DNA of 64,000 bases, taken from Terebella lapidaria. Lineage: Eukaryota; Annelida; Polychaeta; Terebellida; Terebellidae. The notes below the pieces were generated by a model, which was not told the DNA's origin, searched no databases, and was given only the letters and a program-made list of their open reading frames with translations. The DNA is taken from contig OX424569.1 of the NCBI GenBank assembly GCA_949152475.1, forward strand, positions 28,689,950-28,753,949, in the 5' to 3' direction. Shown piece by piece: positions 12,161 to 25,266 of this stretch. A program made the translations under genes and the position numbers. How positions within the stretch are numbered: the first letter of the stretch is position 1; the number at the start of each line of letters is the position of its first letter.

Positions 12161-12666
12161 TGTTACAGACTTACAGTTTTCTGCCAAAACATAGCCAAGA
12201 AAAATTATCCTATTATTTTGTGCTACGATTATTTTGGGCGAAAATTAGCAGATTTATTGTCATTTAACCGCATAATGTACCAAATATTCATTTGTGAAAC
12301 CGAAAAGAGTTGGTCTACCTATATTATTGTAACGGAAATTGGTTCCACCCCCTTATGGCAGTGTTAAATACACTAATTCCATCATATACGGGATCAATTC
12401 CCGCTACATTTTGTAAACAAGTTATCATGGCACAAATTACCGGGAATTACAAAACAAAGGATTGTGATTTAACATGTGAATGAGGCAGGGAATGGGGTCA
12501 GGTCTAAAAGTCTAGTTAGTCAGTCGGAAATACCACCCTAAAATGTTAAACTGTTACGTTTTGTTTCAACCATCAATTGGGGGTGAGGGAGTAGGTAAAA
12601 CAAAACAATAGTAGTTTTGAAAAAAAAATAAGGTGGATGTCTCTAATCATATGAACATAATAAGCC

Positions 12667-12890
12667 AGTTCGGAAATGTTTCTAGGTCAGGTCAAGTGGT
12701 ATAAACAAATCGTTTTTACGCACAACGAGAGTTACGACTCAAGCGATAAACTCGAAGTGAACAAAGTACTTAGTATCGTACAGGCGGAATCGAGTAGAGT
12801 GTCAGTGACAGTGACTCGACAATGGTAGCGTGACAACACGAGGTGACTTTGTTTATACCACTTGACCTGACCTAAAAACATTTCCGAACT
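12667..12890. repeat. MITE-like element, copy 2
   Basis: Same 224-bp inverted-repeat element as at 4352-4575, carried by the tandem duplication. Confidence 0.65.
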
Positions 12891-15800
12891 CGGGTATTGT
12901 GGTCAATCATGTTCGGGTGCACGATTGACCAGTGTGGTTTAAGAGTTTTCCAACTGAAAGACGAAAGTGAAAACAGATAGGGGACCCTAAAAAAGCTAAC
13001 ATATAATAATGAGATATATGACATATTTTATTTGCCTGACTTGGAAAAATAGTCCTGTGCTACTTGCAATTATTGTGAGACACAGTGCCAGAGCAAAGTA
13101 CATGAAATACACAGGATTGGTCAGTTGGATATCCCTCGATAATATTCAGTTTAGATTAACATTGATGACATGCGTGGACATGGATAGCACGCCTTTGAAA
13201 GCATGCGTGGTGGTTGTCCTACCGTGTGGTGATGTGTGGAGTATGGTAGGTACCAAACATGAAAAGACAATTCTTCCCTGACTATCACAACTAAATCATT
13301 GAAATATTCACACGCCGTTATTCATATCCTTCTCTTATATCAGCTTGGCAAGTGAATTACTGATAAAATTAGGCCCACTACTTTTTGAGGACTCAGAGAC
13401 GGTAAACCTACGGTAGTTTGGACGATATAGTTCATATAATGTGAACAGAAGTTCCCGTCATTTGCGATCAAATGTGATTGCGCGGCTGCGAAGTAGCGAC
13501 GCGAATCAACGAGAAGACGAGGCAAAAAATCGCGTCGCTGTCTCGCTGTTTCACGTCACTGTCTCACTGTTTCGCGTCGCTGTCTCGCTGTTTTGCGTCG
13601 CTATCTCGCTGTTTCGTGTCGCAATCTCGTAACTTCGTGTCGCAACCTCGCAACTTCGCGTCGCAACCTCGCCACGAAATTACGAGGTTGCGAGATGGCC
13701 GCCATCGGACATCATAGATTTTTTTTTTTTATTATTCCCTAACATTGGCTGCTGGTAAATGATCCGGCCAAATATTGCCCATTTGGGCAACCATTCTCCC
13801 CTAAAATTTCCTGCTGATAACTAACCCGGTCGAATTAGGCCCATTTTCCCAGCCATCACATTTTGCAATGTCAAAGACAATCGGAACCATTTTACTTGAT
13901 TATTATCTCACCGAAATCGGCATACGGGTGTCAATTTACTATTTTAAAAATCGTCTCTCAGAAAGTACGGAGCCGCTGAAAGGGCATGGAAGAAATATTT
14001 TTTGACATATCGTTATTGCGTTCCCTCGCAATAATATTGCGTTCCCTCGCGATCTTATTGGGTTCCCTCGATTTCTGGATCGCGTTCCCTCGCATTGTGC
14101 TGACGCCAATGACTTCTGAGAAGGTTTTTCTACAAGATCGCGAGGGAACGCGATCCGGAATGCGAGGAAAAGCAATAAGATCGCAAGGGAACGCGATAAT
14201 ATCACGAGGGAATGCGATCCGGATAGCGAGGGAACGCAAAACAATGTGTTAAATATATTTCTTCCATGTCCCAGTGGCGTGTGAAGCCTTTGAATAGTGA
14301 GGGGGCCATTATGTCCGGTCTGGGGGTTCGGGGGCGCCGTAAGCCCCCAAGAAAATTTTGGAATTTGGTGTTCTCTCAAAACATTTTTGGCGTGTACCTT
14401 GGGCCTAGTTTAGTGTTATGTTTGTGGGCTATCAAGGGATTTAAGTTTTCTTTAATTGTATATTTATCATCTAAAATAGGCCCAAAGAAATTCAAACCAC
14501 TCCATCTTTTATGATCTTTATGAAAAGTTACTGAGCAGAACAGATGGGCGAGATCTAAAATAGGTAGATTATTATGTGTGTTCTATGTCTGTACTATGAC
14601 TCAATTCAACTTCATCTTCTCTGCAAGGGCGGCATCAGACCCCCCGACATGGTGTCTGAGCTCCCTGTTGGAGGGGATCTGAAATCTATATGTACTCAAA
14701 TCGCAACCGATCAGAGGGAGGGAGGAAGCCAGCGTACGGCGTGGGGTCTGGGGCCCGCTTAAGGGCCCCCAGAAGCCAGAGCTTTTTGGTGTTCTGATGT
14801 TGATTCTGAACTTCTCCTGGCTCTTAACTGACCTGGTTTCCATTCCCGCGATTTCATAACTTTTTAGAAATATTCTTTTGACTTTATTTTTGATCATTCA
14901 GTGATTAAGCCCATATCGATCCTGTTTAATGTTGCGTGCTTTTCTCCCACCCAAAAATAAACATTCACTTAATATACACCGACTGTGCTTTCCGAACCCC
15001 AATCAATGCAATAGGCTCATTCAGTAAGGGCATAAACATGATAAAAGCCCTGAGTTTGATGGAATTTATTTGATCCCGTTATGTACCGGTACTTAAATTT
15101 AACATTAGGGTAGATTGCAAACTTTTTTTCTCACTTTTTTTAGATACAATTCTGAAATTTGGTGGAAATTGCGACATGACACCCAATTAGGACACAAATT
15201 TCAAATTGATCCGATTATTTAAAACAAAACTATGGCCTATAAGCGCGTTTCACTGACAGATGAACTTAACATTATCCCTAGGGTTTCTGAGACATACGGC
15301 TTTATGATTTTGCATTCAAATAAAACAAAATATCTGTTGAAAATGAAAACTATCGAGAGCCGAAGTCATAGCGTAGAGTATTTGAATAACAAAAAAATTT
15401 AATCCGCCTACCAGTTCTAAACAACTTAAATTCAATGGTAGGCCTACTGCTCATAGTGGGGGGGGGCTCGGGCCCCCAGAGCCCCCCCCCCCCCTCCCCC
15501 CGGCTCCGACGCCAGGTCATCTCAGATGCTCCATAAGAAAGTGATGCGCTCGATTTTTTTTCGTTTGAAAAAAAAATTATTCGCAGGGTTTGAAGTGACG
15601 CGCGCTCAACCAGAACCATAATACTTTTGTTTTGGCCTAACGTCTATGGTTTTATTCATGAATAAATATATATCCTAAATAATTTTATTCGTCAAGTAAA
15701 ACGTTTTGTGTTGGAGCTGTAGAACTGTATTTCACACAAACAGGAATGTTCTATTCCCGGTAAAAGAAGAGAACATTTTACTCGTGACTGTAACGTGACA

Positions 15801-17156
15801 TTTGTGGATAGAATCGAATAATCGAATAATTCAACAATATCAGAGGCAGAAAAAATATTACTACATATCAATACATGTGTACTTATAACAGTAACATCGG
15901 ATGTGACAACTTATGATGTGGATTGACAATTCATTCAAAAAACAAAATTTAGATTTTAAATACTTAAATAAACACATTTCATGTAATGAGTTCTAAACGT
16001 GTATAGATGTTTAATTTCTTAAATGCCCTCTATGTTTAATATCTAAATATCAAAAGCCATTTATCTTCTAAATAATATTTAGAAAATAAATGCCTTGTGG
16101 TGTGTGAAATCTAAACACATCAATGCCATTTAATGCCATGTAATGAGTTCTAAACGAAGAATGGCATTTATTACCTGCATGCCAATTAGATTATAAATGG
16201 ACTGACCAATTAATTGCTAAATACGTAGACACCGTTTATGTTAAGAACTCTGAGTACTACACATGGCATTTAAGGATTGATTGCATGGATCGTCATGAAC
16301 CTGGCATTGACCAGCTGTCCATTGACTTATAATGTAAACATAAAGGTAACAAATTCATGAATTTACACACTTCCAATCAACGTGAAACTTTGCCTTTCTG
16401 ATTGTTAGCCATCAAGGATTACTAACCGAGACTCTGTTTCTCACTAAGCAATGTTAAATTTGTTAAATTCATCGTTTTCATATGTCATTTTCCGACCTAT
16501 TTCTCAGTCTACAAAATACACTCCCAACAGGGCGAGCGAAAGGATTATGCTGTGCAGCAAATAGCTAGTGAGGCCAGTAAAACTCACAAGTGATAATCAC
16601 TCGGATGCACCGAGGTGTTTGGGATTATGAATGTTCAGCTCATTGTATTCATCTCACAGAAAGTATAGCCCCAGATATTCTCATTATTTTGACGACAACA
16701 AGGAATAAATATATGCAACAGCCAGTGCTTGTCAAACAGAACACTCGAATCTTCGTTTTGGTGAAACGTATAAAATTATTTATCTAATCATCAAATTGCA
16801 CAGCTTTCGTGATATCATTTATGAAACCATGTCTCGGTTCATCATCCCTGAGTATATGTGTGTGTGCTAGCCAAGTTTTAGGTCAGGGGATTGTACTGTT
16901 TGGGTGATTTTGTTACCTTTACTTTCACATTATAAGTCGATGGAAAAGTGCCTCAGTACAGTCACCGGTAAGTTACGTGCAATCACACCTTAATAGCCAA
17001 ATGTTGCTTAGATTATGAGCGCAGACAATCCAAACACATGAATATTTAAGGTTGAGACATTTAATATCTGACTGAATATAAGTAACAATCTATTACCACC
17101 AATACAATCAGATATTGCACAAAGATGTAGGCCTATTACTTTGAACATATGATCAG

Positions 17157-18051
17157 TACGGTGGCTCTAATATGACATAATAAATATTTTTTCCTAGAAT
17201 AATAAAAATTTTGTTGGGGGCCTTGGGAACAAAATATTAAATAATCTAATTGACGGGGAAAACATTTCTCCCGCGAGGTAAACTATTTTCCCTGCAGGGG
17301 AAATGTTTCCCTCGCGAGGAAAACATTTCTCCCGTGAGTTAAAATATTTTCCCTGCAGGGGAAATATTTTCCTTGCAAGGAAAACATTTCCCCGCGAGTT
17401 AAACTATTTCCCTGCAGGGGAAATGTTTCCCTCGCGAGGGAAACATTCCCCCGCGAGGTAAACTATTTTCCCTGCAGGGGAAATGTTTCCCTCGCGAGAG
17501 AAACATTTACCCCGTGGGTTAAACAATTTTCCCTGCAGGGGAAATGTTTCCCTCGCGACAGAAACATTTACCCCGCAGGTTAAACTATTTTCCCTGCAGG
17601 GGAAATGTTTCCCTCACGAGGGAAACATTTCCCCCGTGGGTTAAACTATTTTCCCTGCAGGGGAAATGTTCCCTTCACGAGGGAAACATTCCCCCGCGAG
17701 GTAAACTATTGTCCCTGCAGGGGAAATGTTTCCCTCACGAGGGAAACATTCCCCCGCGAGGTAAACTATTTTCCCTGCAGGGAAACTATTTTCCCTGCAT
17801 AGTTTTTGTCGCGGGTAAAACGTTTTCCTCGTGAGGGAAACATTTTCCTCGCAGAGAAATTAGTTTACCTCATGGGGAATACATTTTCCTCGCAAGGAAA
17901 ACATTCCCCTCACGGGGAAAATAGTTTTTCTCGTGGGCTAAACGTTTCCCCCGCAAATTAGATTATTTTAAACCTTCTCGGTAAAGTCCCCCAGAAAATT
18001 TTTATTATCGTAAATAAAAAAAAATTATTATGTCATATTGGAGCCACCGTA
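17157..18051. mobile_element. Complete foldback element (TACGG ends, 6-bp target duplication)
   Basis: The ends are TACGGTGGCTC at the left and GAGCCACCGTA at the right. They are flanked by the direct repeat GATCAG (17151-17156 and 18052-18057), which I read as the target-site duplication. The first and last 70-100 bp are AT-rich and mutually inverted (ATATGACATAATAAAT opposite ATTATTATGTCATAT). The interior, about 17260-17960, is a minisatellite of about 21-bp half-units whose cores are palindromes (CTGCAG, CTCGCGAG, CCGCGG). Toward the right end the units appear in the opposite orientation. No transposase is encoded, so it must have been mobilised in trans. Known foldback elements share the plan, but I cannot assign a superfamily. 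Confidence 0.8.
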
Positions 18052-18059
18052 GATCAGCA

Positions 18060-18205
18060 AATATTATCAATAACAACGGTGTAACAGTGGTCCGTGGTAT
18101 TCCGGGACATCCATGATTACTCCGGGACAGTCTATAGTATTTTCTTGCCGTTCTGGAGTGATCCGATTGATCCGGACAGTTTATCAAATTCTTTCATATC
18201 TCTGG
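18060..18205. other. Left flank of the large minisatellite
   Basis: Contains CCGGGACA, TTCTGGAGTGATCCG and TGATCCGGACAG, which loosely resemble strings just right of the array near 23965-24010 (CAGTCCGGGAGTGATC). The array may have grown inside an older repeat. Confidence 0.3.
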
Positions 18206-18209
18206 TGAA

Positions 18210-21200
18210 AGTATCCGGGGTATCCCTGGCCTTCACTTGTTTGTTGCTGATGTGTGGGAGAATCCGGGGCATCCCTCGCCTTCACTTGTTTGTTGCTGAT
18301 TTGTGGGAGAATCCGGAGCATCCCTGGCCTTCACTTGTTTGTTGCTGATGTGTGGGAGAATCCGGGGCATCCCTCGCCTTCACTTGTTTGTTGCTGATTT
18401 GTGGGAGAATCCAGAGCATCCCTGGCCTTCACTTGTTTGTTGCTGATGTGTGGGAGAATCCGGGGCATCCCTCGCCTTCACCTGTTTTGTTTGTTGCTGA
18501 TTTGTGGGAGAATCCGGGGTATCCCTGGCCTTCACTTGTTTGTTGCTGATTTATGGGAGAATCCGGAGCATCCCTGGCCTTCACTCGTTTGTTGCTGATT
18601 TGTGGGAGAATCCGGGGCATCCCTCGCCTTCACTTGTTTGTTGCTGATTTGTGGGAGAGTCCAGGGCATCCCTGGCCTTCACTTGTTTGTTGCTGATTTG
18701 TCGGAGAATCCGGAGCATCCCTGGCCTTCACTCGTTTGTTGCTGATTTGTGCGAGAATCCGGGGCATCCCTCGCCTTCACTTGTTTGTTGCTGATTTGTG
18801 GGAGAATCCGGAGCATCCCTGGCCTTCACTTGTTTGTTGCTGATGTGTGGGAGAATCCAGGGAATCCCTCGCCTTCACTTGTTTGTTTCTGATTTGTGGT
18901 AGAATCCGGGGCATCCCTGGTCTTCACTTGTTTGTTGCTGATGTGTGGGAAAATCCGGAGCATCCCTGGCCTTCACCTGTTTGTTGCTGATTTGTGAGAG
19001 AATCGGGGGCATCCATGGCCTTCACTTGTTTGCTGCTGATGTGTGGGAGAATCCGGAGCTTCCCTGGCCTTCACTTGTTTGTTGCTGTTGTGTGGGAGAG
19101 TCCGGGGCATCCCTTGCCTTCACCTGTTTTGTGTGTTGCTGATGTGTGGGAGAATCCGGGGCATCCCTCGCCTTCACCGATTTTGTTTGTTGCTGATGTG
19201 TGGGAGAACCCGGGGCATCCCTCGCCTTCACCTGTTTTGTTTGTTGCTGATGTGTGGGAGAATCCGGGGCATCCCTCACCTTCACTTGTTTGTTGCTGAT
19301 TTGTGGGAGAATCCGGAGCATCCCTGGCCTTCACTTGTTTGTTGCTGATTTGTGGGAGAATCCGGAGCATCCCTGGCCTTCACTTGTTTGTTGCTGATTT
19401 GTGGGAGAATCCGGAGCATCCTTGGCCTTCACTTTTTTGTTGCTGATTTGTGGGAGAATCCGGAGCATCCCTTGCCTTCACTTCTTTGTTGCTGATGTGT
19501 GGGAGAATCCAGGGTATCCCTCGCCTTCACTCGTTTGTTGCTAATTTGTGGGAGAATCTGGAGCATCCCTGGCCTTCACTTGTTTGTTGTTGATTTGTGG
19601 GAGAATCCGGAGCATCGCTGGCCTTCACTCGTTTGATGCTGATGTGTGGGAGAATCCGGGGCATCCCTCGCCTTCACTTGTTTGTTGCTGATGTGTGGGT
19701 GAATCCGGAGCATCCCTGGCCTTCACTCGTTTGTTGCTGATATCTGGGAGAATCCGGGGCATCATTCGCCTTCACTTGTTTGTTGCTGATTTGTGAGAGA
19801 ATCCGGGGCACCCCTCACCTTCACTTGTTTGTTGCTGATGTGTGGGAGAATCCGGGGCATCCCTGGCCTTCACTTGTTTGTTGCTGATGTGTGGGAGAAT
19901 CCGGGGCATCCCTCACCTTCACTTGTTTGTTGCTGATTTGTGGGAGATTCTGGAGCATCCCTGGCCTTCACTTGTTTGTTGCTGATTTGTGGAAGAATCC
20001 GGGGCATCCCTGGCCTTCACTCGTTTGTTGCTGATGTGTGGGAGAATCCGGAGCATCCCTCGCCTTCACTTGTTTGTTGCTGATGTGTGGGAGAATCCGG
20101 AGCATCTTTCGCCTTCACTTGTTTGTTGCTGATTTGTGGGAGAATCCGGAGCATCCCTCGCCTTCACTTGTTTGTTGCTGATGTGTGGGAGAATCCGGAG
20201 CATCCCTTGCCTTCACTTGTTTGTTGGTGATGTGTGGGAGAATCCGGAGCATCCCTCGCATTCACTTGCTTGTTGCTGATTTGTGGGAGAATCCGGAGCA
20301 TCCCTTGCCTTCACTTGTTTGTTGCTGAATTGTGGGAGATTCTGGAGCATCCCTGGCCTTCACTTGTTTGTTGCTGATTTGTGGGAGATTCTGGAGCATC
20401 CCTGGCCTTCACTTGTTTATTGCTGATGTGTGTGAGAATCCGGAGCATCCCTGACCTTCACTTGTTTGTTGCCGATGTGTGGGAGAATCCGGAGCATCCC
20501 TCGCCTTCATTTGTTTGTTGCTGATTTGTGGGAGATTCTGGAGCATCCCTGGCCTTCACTTAATTGTTGCTGATGTGTGGGAGAATCCGGAGCATCCCTG
20601 GCCTTCACTTGTTTGTTGCTGATGTGCGGGAGAATCCGGAGCATCCCTGGCCTTCACTCGTTTGTTGCTGATGTGTGGGAGAATCCGGGGCATCATTCGC
20701 CTTCACTTGTTTGTTGCTGATTTGTGAGAGAATCCGGGGCATCCCTGGCCTTCACTTGTTTGTTGCTGAATTGTCGGAGAGTCCGGGGCATCCCTGGCCT
20801 TCACTTGTTTGTTGCTGATTTGTGGGAGAATCCGAAGCATCCCTGGCTTTCACTCGTTTGTTGCTGATTTGTGGGAGAATCCGGGGCATCCCTCGCCTTC
20901 ACTCGTTTGTTACTGATGTGTGGGAGAATCCGGAGCATCATTCGCCTTCACTTGTTTGTTGCTGATTTGTGAGAGCATCGGGGGCATCCCTGGCCTTCAC
21001 TTGTTTGATGCTGATGTGTGGGAGAATCCGGAGCTTCCCTGGCCTTCACTCGTTTGTTGCTGATGTGTGGGAGAATCCGGGGCATCCCTTGCCTTCACCT
21101 GTTTTGTTTGTTGCTGATGTGTGGGAGAATCCGGGGCATCCCTTGCCTTCACCTGTTTTGTTTGTTGCTGATGTGCGGGAGAATCCGGGGCATCCCTCGC

Positions 21201-23935
21201 CTTCACCAGTTTTGTTTGTTGCTGATGTGTGGGAGAACCCGGGGCATCCCTCGCCTTCACTTGTTTGTTGCTGATTTGTGGGAGAATCCGGAGCATCCCT
21301 GGCCTTCACTCGTTTGTTGCTGATGTGTGGGAGAATCCGGGGCATCCCTCGCCTTCACTTGTTTGTAGCTGATGTGTGGGAGAATCCGGAGCATCCCTGG
21401 CCTTCACTTGTTTGTTGCTGATGTGTGGGAGAATCCTGGCCTTCACTTGTTTGTTGCTGATGTGTGGGAGAATCCGGAGCATCCCTCGCCTTCACTTGTT
21501 TGTTGCTGATTTGTGGGAGAATCTGGAGCATCCCTGGCCTTCACTTGTTTGTTGCTGATTTGTGGGAGAATCCGGGGCATTCCTGGCGTTCACTGGTTTG
21601 TTTCTGATGTGTGGGAGAATCCGGGGCATCCCTCGCCTTCACTTGTTTGTTGCTGATGTGTGGGAGAATCCGGGGCATCCCTCGCCTTCACCTGTTTTGT
21701 TTGTTGCTGATGTGTGGGAGAATCCGGGGCATCCCTCGCCTTCACTTGTTTGTTGCTGATTTGTGGGAGAATCCGGGGCATCCGTGGCCTTCACTTGTTT
21801 GTTGCTGATGTGTGGGAGAATCCGGGCCATCCCTCGCCTTCACCTGTTTTGTTTGTTGCTGATGTGTGGGAGAATCCGGGGCATCCCTGGCCTTCAACTG
21901 TTTTGTTTGTGGCTGATGTGTGGGAGAATCCGGGGCATCCCTGGCCTTCACCTGTTTGTTTGTTGCTGATGTGTGGATGAATCTGGGGCATCCCTCGCCT
22001 TCACCTGTTTTGTTTGTTGCTGATGTGTGGGAGAATCCGGGGCATCCCTGGCCTTCACCTATTTTGTTTGTTGCTGATGTGTGGAAGAATCCGGGGCATC
22101 CCTTGCCTTCACCTGTTTTGTTTGTTGCTGATGTGTGGGAGAATCCGGGGCATCCCTTGCCTTCACCTGTTTTGTTTGTTGCTGATGTGCGGGAGAATCC
22201 GGGGCATCCCTCGCCTTCACCAGTTTTGTTTGTTGCTGATGTGTGGGAGAACCCGGGGCATCCCTCGCCTTCACTTGTTTGTTGCTGATTTGTGGGAGAA
22301 TCCGGAGCATCCCTGGCCTTCACTCGTTTGTTGCTGATGTGTGGGAGAATCCGGGGCATCCCTCGCCTTCACTTGTTTGTAGCTGATGTGTGGGAGAATC
22401 CTGGCCTTCACTTGTTTGTTGCTGATGTGTGGGAGAATCCGGGGCATCCCTCGCCTTCACTTGTTTGTAGCTGATGTGTGGGAGAATCCTGGCCTTCACT
22501 TGTTTGTTGCTGATGTGTGGGAGAATCCGGAGCATCCCTCGCCTTCACTTGTTTGTTGCTGATTTGTGGGAGAATCTGGAGCATCCCTGGCCTTCACTTG
22601 TTTGTTGCTGATTTGTGGGAGAATCCGGGGCATTCCTGGCGTTCACTGGTTTGTTTCTGATGTGTGGGAGAATCCGGGGCATCCCTCGCCTTCACTTGTT
22701 TGTTGCTGATGTGTGGGAGAATCCGGGGCATCCCTCGCCTTCACCTGTTTTGTTTGTTGCTGATGTGTGGGAGAATCCGGGGCATCCCTCGCCTTCACTT
22801 GTTTGTTGCTGATTTGTGGGAGAATCCGGGGCATCCGTGGCCTTCACTTGTTTGTTGCTGATGTGTGGGAGAATCCGGGCCATCCCTCGCCTTCACCTGT
22901 TTTGTTTGTTGCTGATGTGTGGGAGAATCCGGGGCATCCCTGGCCTTCAACTGTTTTGTTTGTGGCTGATGTGTGGGAGAATCCGGGGCATCCCTGGCCT
23001 TCACCTGTTTGTTTGTTGCTGATGTGTGGATGAATCTGGGGCATCCCTCGCCTTCACCCGTTTTGTTTGTTGCTGATGTGTGGGAGAATCCGGGGCATCC
23101 CTGGCCTTCACCTATTTTGTTTGTTGCTGATGTGTGGAAGAATCCGGGGCATCCCTCGCCTTCACCTGTTTTGTTTGTTGCTAATGTGTGGGAGAATCCG
23201 GGGCATCCCTCGCCTTCACCTGTTTTGTTTGTTGCTGATGTGTGGGAGAATCCGGGGCATCCCTCGCCTTCACCTGTTTTGTTTGTGGCTGATGTGTGGG
23301 AGAATCCGGGGCATCCCTCGCCTTCACATGTTTTGTTTGTTGCTGATGTGTGGGAGAATCCGGGGCATCTCTGGCCTTCACTTGTTTGTGGCTGATGTGT
23401 GGGAGAATCCGGGGCATCCCTCGCCTTCACATGTTTTGTTTGTTGCTGATGTGTGGGAGAATCCGGGGCATCTCTGGCCTTCACTTGTTTGTTGCTGATG
23501 TGTGGGAGAATCCGGGGAATCCCTGGCTTTCACCTGTTTTGTTTTGTTGCTGATGTGTGGGAGAATCCGGTGCATCCATCGCCTTCACCTGTTCTGTTTG
23601 TTGCTGATGTGTGGGAGAATCCGGGGCAACCCTGGCCTTCACTTGTTTTGTTTTGTTGCTGATGTGTGGGAGAATCCGGAGCATCCCTGGCCTTCACCTG
23701 TTTTGTTTGTTGCTTTTGTGTGGAAGAATCCGGGCCATCCCTGGCCTTCAATTGTTTGTTGCTGATGTGTGGGAGAATCCGGGGCATACCTGGTCTTCAC
23801 CTGTTTTGTTTGTTGCTGATGTGTGGAAGAATCCGGGGCATCCCTGGCCTTCACCTGTTTTGTTTGCTGCTGATTTGTGGGAGAATCCGGGCCATCCCTG
23901 GCCTTCACTCGTTTGTTGCAGATTTGTGGGAGAAT
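18210..23935. repeat. Large 49/54-bp minisatellite array
   Basis: More than 110 head-to-tail units read TCCGGGGCATCCCTCGCCTT, then CACTTGTTTGTTGCTGATG and TGTGGGAGAA (49 bp). A 54-bp variant has CACCTGTTTTGTTTGTTGCT in the middle (five extra bases); it is rare on the left and dominant from about 21.05 kb on. A higher-order duplication of about 1.05 kb is visible: 21.05-22.05 kb matches 22.06-23.10 kb, with offset 1,014 bp at the left and 1,053 bp at the right. Long frames on both strands are explained by unit length: 54 is divisible by three, giving an 18-residue repeat, and three 49-bp units give 147 bp. Confidence 0.92.
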
Positions 23936-24519
23936 CCGACTCCGCACCGTGCTTTATCCTTGGCTCATCCAGGCAGTCCGGGAGTGATCGGTGAATATTC
24001 CATACTCTCCCTTGGCACGTCCGGTCGAGGCTGTTCTGTATTGTGTCATGTGGCTTATCTTTGGGGCCCGTACACCAACTGTGTATCAGTAACCAAGGTT
24101 CATCCTGGCAGTCCTGGAGTCGTCTGCAAGCAATTCTTTGGAATGTTTGTGGAACACATACTATCCGTGGCTGCACTGTAGTTCATCCAGGAAACTATGA
24201 CTGCAACATTGTAGATTCGTTATTTTGGACTTTTGATTAAGTCCAGTGTGGTTCGGGGAATTGTTCGTCGAGTGAGTCGATATGCCTGAGCACAGACACG
24301 GACATTACAGAATTGGGTCTCACGCTTGGACAACGGCATATGCTTCAAAAAGCAAGGGACCAACTCGTCATTGTCGATGAACGTCGATCAAATGTAACCC
24401 AACGAGAGAGTGAACCGACCACATCGGAGTGACAGCCTCTTCTCCCAAACATCACGACACGCAATATTCGTCATCAAGCCGCAGCACTTACAAGCGCAGG
24501 TGAGCAGTTTGATAGCCTG

Positions 24520-25266
24520 TTGGGGGAAGCAAGAAACAATGACATTGCAATGCCCCAAAGTGATTTCCCAGGAACAATAGCCAACTCTAGTCTACCCGGG
24601 GTTTCTGCTAGTGTAATCACGGCCCTCGACCCACGGGCCTCTCTGACGGTCAAATCACACTGCAAAAAGGTCGTGCATATCACAGACTTTTTGAGTGCCA
24701 AGGCGAAAAAGAAGATACAAAGCCGGAAACGGGACGTCCTCCTGGCTCGGGAACACGAGGGTGTGGAACGCCTCGTCCTCCAAGAAGACAACCGACACCC
24801 CTACGCTGGAATATCCGTTGATGATTGGTCTGCAGCAAATACTCGAGTATTGAACAGGCTGCTAGCAACAGGCGATTTGAGCAGATCACAAATCGAGTAT
24901 TACCTGACGTATACTGCAACTGTCATGGATTTTGTGCCGAACTATGAATGGAACTCCATTCTGGACTTTGATTACCAGTACCGTGAACAACAGGCGGCTC
25001 AAGGATTCCAGTGGGGCTTCATAAGTCCATTGATGGAGCTACAAATACTGACCCCAAAACAGCGCCAACAACACCCAGCCCACCATAACACAGTACGGCA
25101 GAATCGCTCCCCAGTCGCTGAAGAGTGTCGTCAATGGAAGGCGAATAACCGCTTCTGTCGTTTTGGAAGCAATTGCCGCTACCAACATCCACAGTTACCC
25201 ACACTATTGGACAGGTCAGACAACCAGAGACGCTTCACTCACGTACCGCAGTCAAAAAACTTATAG
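24520..25266 (+). CDS. gag-like protein region of the DIRS/Ngaro element
   Basis: About 248 residues. The middle is helical and acidic/aromatic (DWSAANTRVLNRLLATG onward). Near the C-terminus is a zinc-knuckle-like cluster with spacing C-x9-C-x5-C-x3-H (about residues 200-222), similar to the CCCH-type fingers found in DIRS-group gag proteins. It is followed by overlapping RT-region sequence, as expected for this group. Treated as part of a fossil element. Confidence 0.65.
   Translation: MGEARNNDIAMPQSDFPGTIANSSLPGVSASVITALDPRASLTVKSHCKKVVHITDFLSAKAKKKIQSRKRDVLLAREHEGVERLVLQEDNRHPYAGISVDDWSAANTRVLNRLLATGDLSRSQIEYYLTYTATVMDFVPNYEWNSILDFDYQYREQQAAQGFQWGFISPLMELQILTPKQRQQHPAHHNTVRQNRSPVAEECRQWKANNRFCRFGSNCRYQHPQLPTLLDRSDNQRRFTHVPQSKNL

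Larger units (their letters stand above)
9723..17740. repeat. Tandem segmental duplication, copy 2
   Basis: This is the second copy, head to tail with copy 1. It contains the longer 21-bp-type minisatellite at 11115-11690 and a unique 470-bp stretch at 11690-12160. Its end lies inside the complete foldback element 17157-18051, whereas copy 1 has only the left part of that element. Copy 2 is therefore the copy that kept the original right flank. The right limit is known only to within one or two minisatellite units (about 17.6-17.75 kb). Confidence 0.88.

Noticed and set aside
18210-23935. Many open frames of 60-229 codons on both strands
   Set aside because: They follow directly from the 49/54-bp repeat period, appear in several frames at once, and show no domain.
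18210-23935. CRISPR-like array
   Set aside because: Units abut without unique spacers, the period is a simple tandem repeat, and the surrounding sequence is animal DNA with introns.
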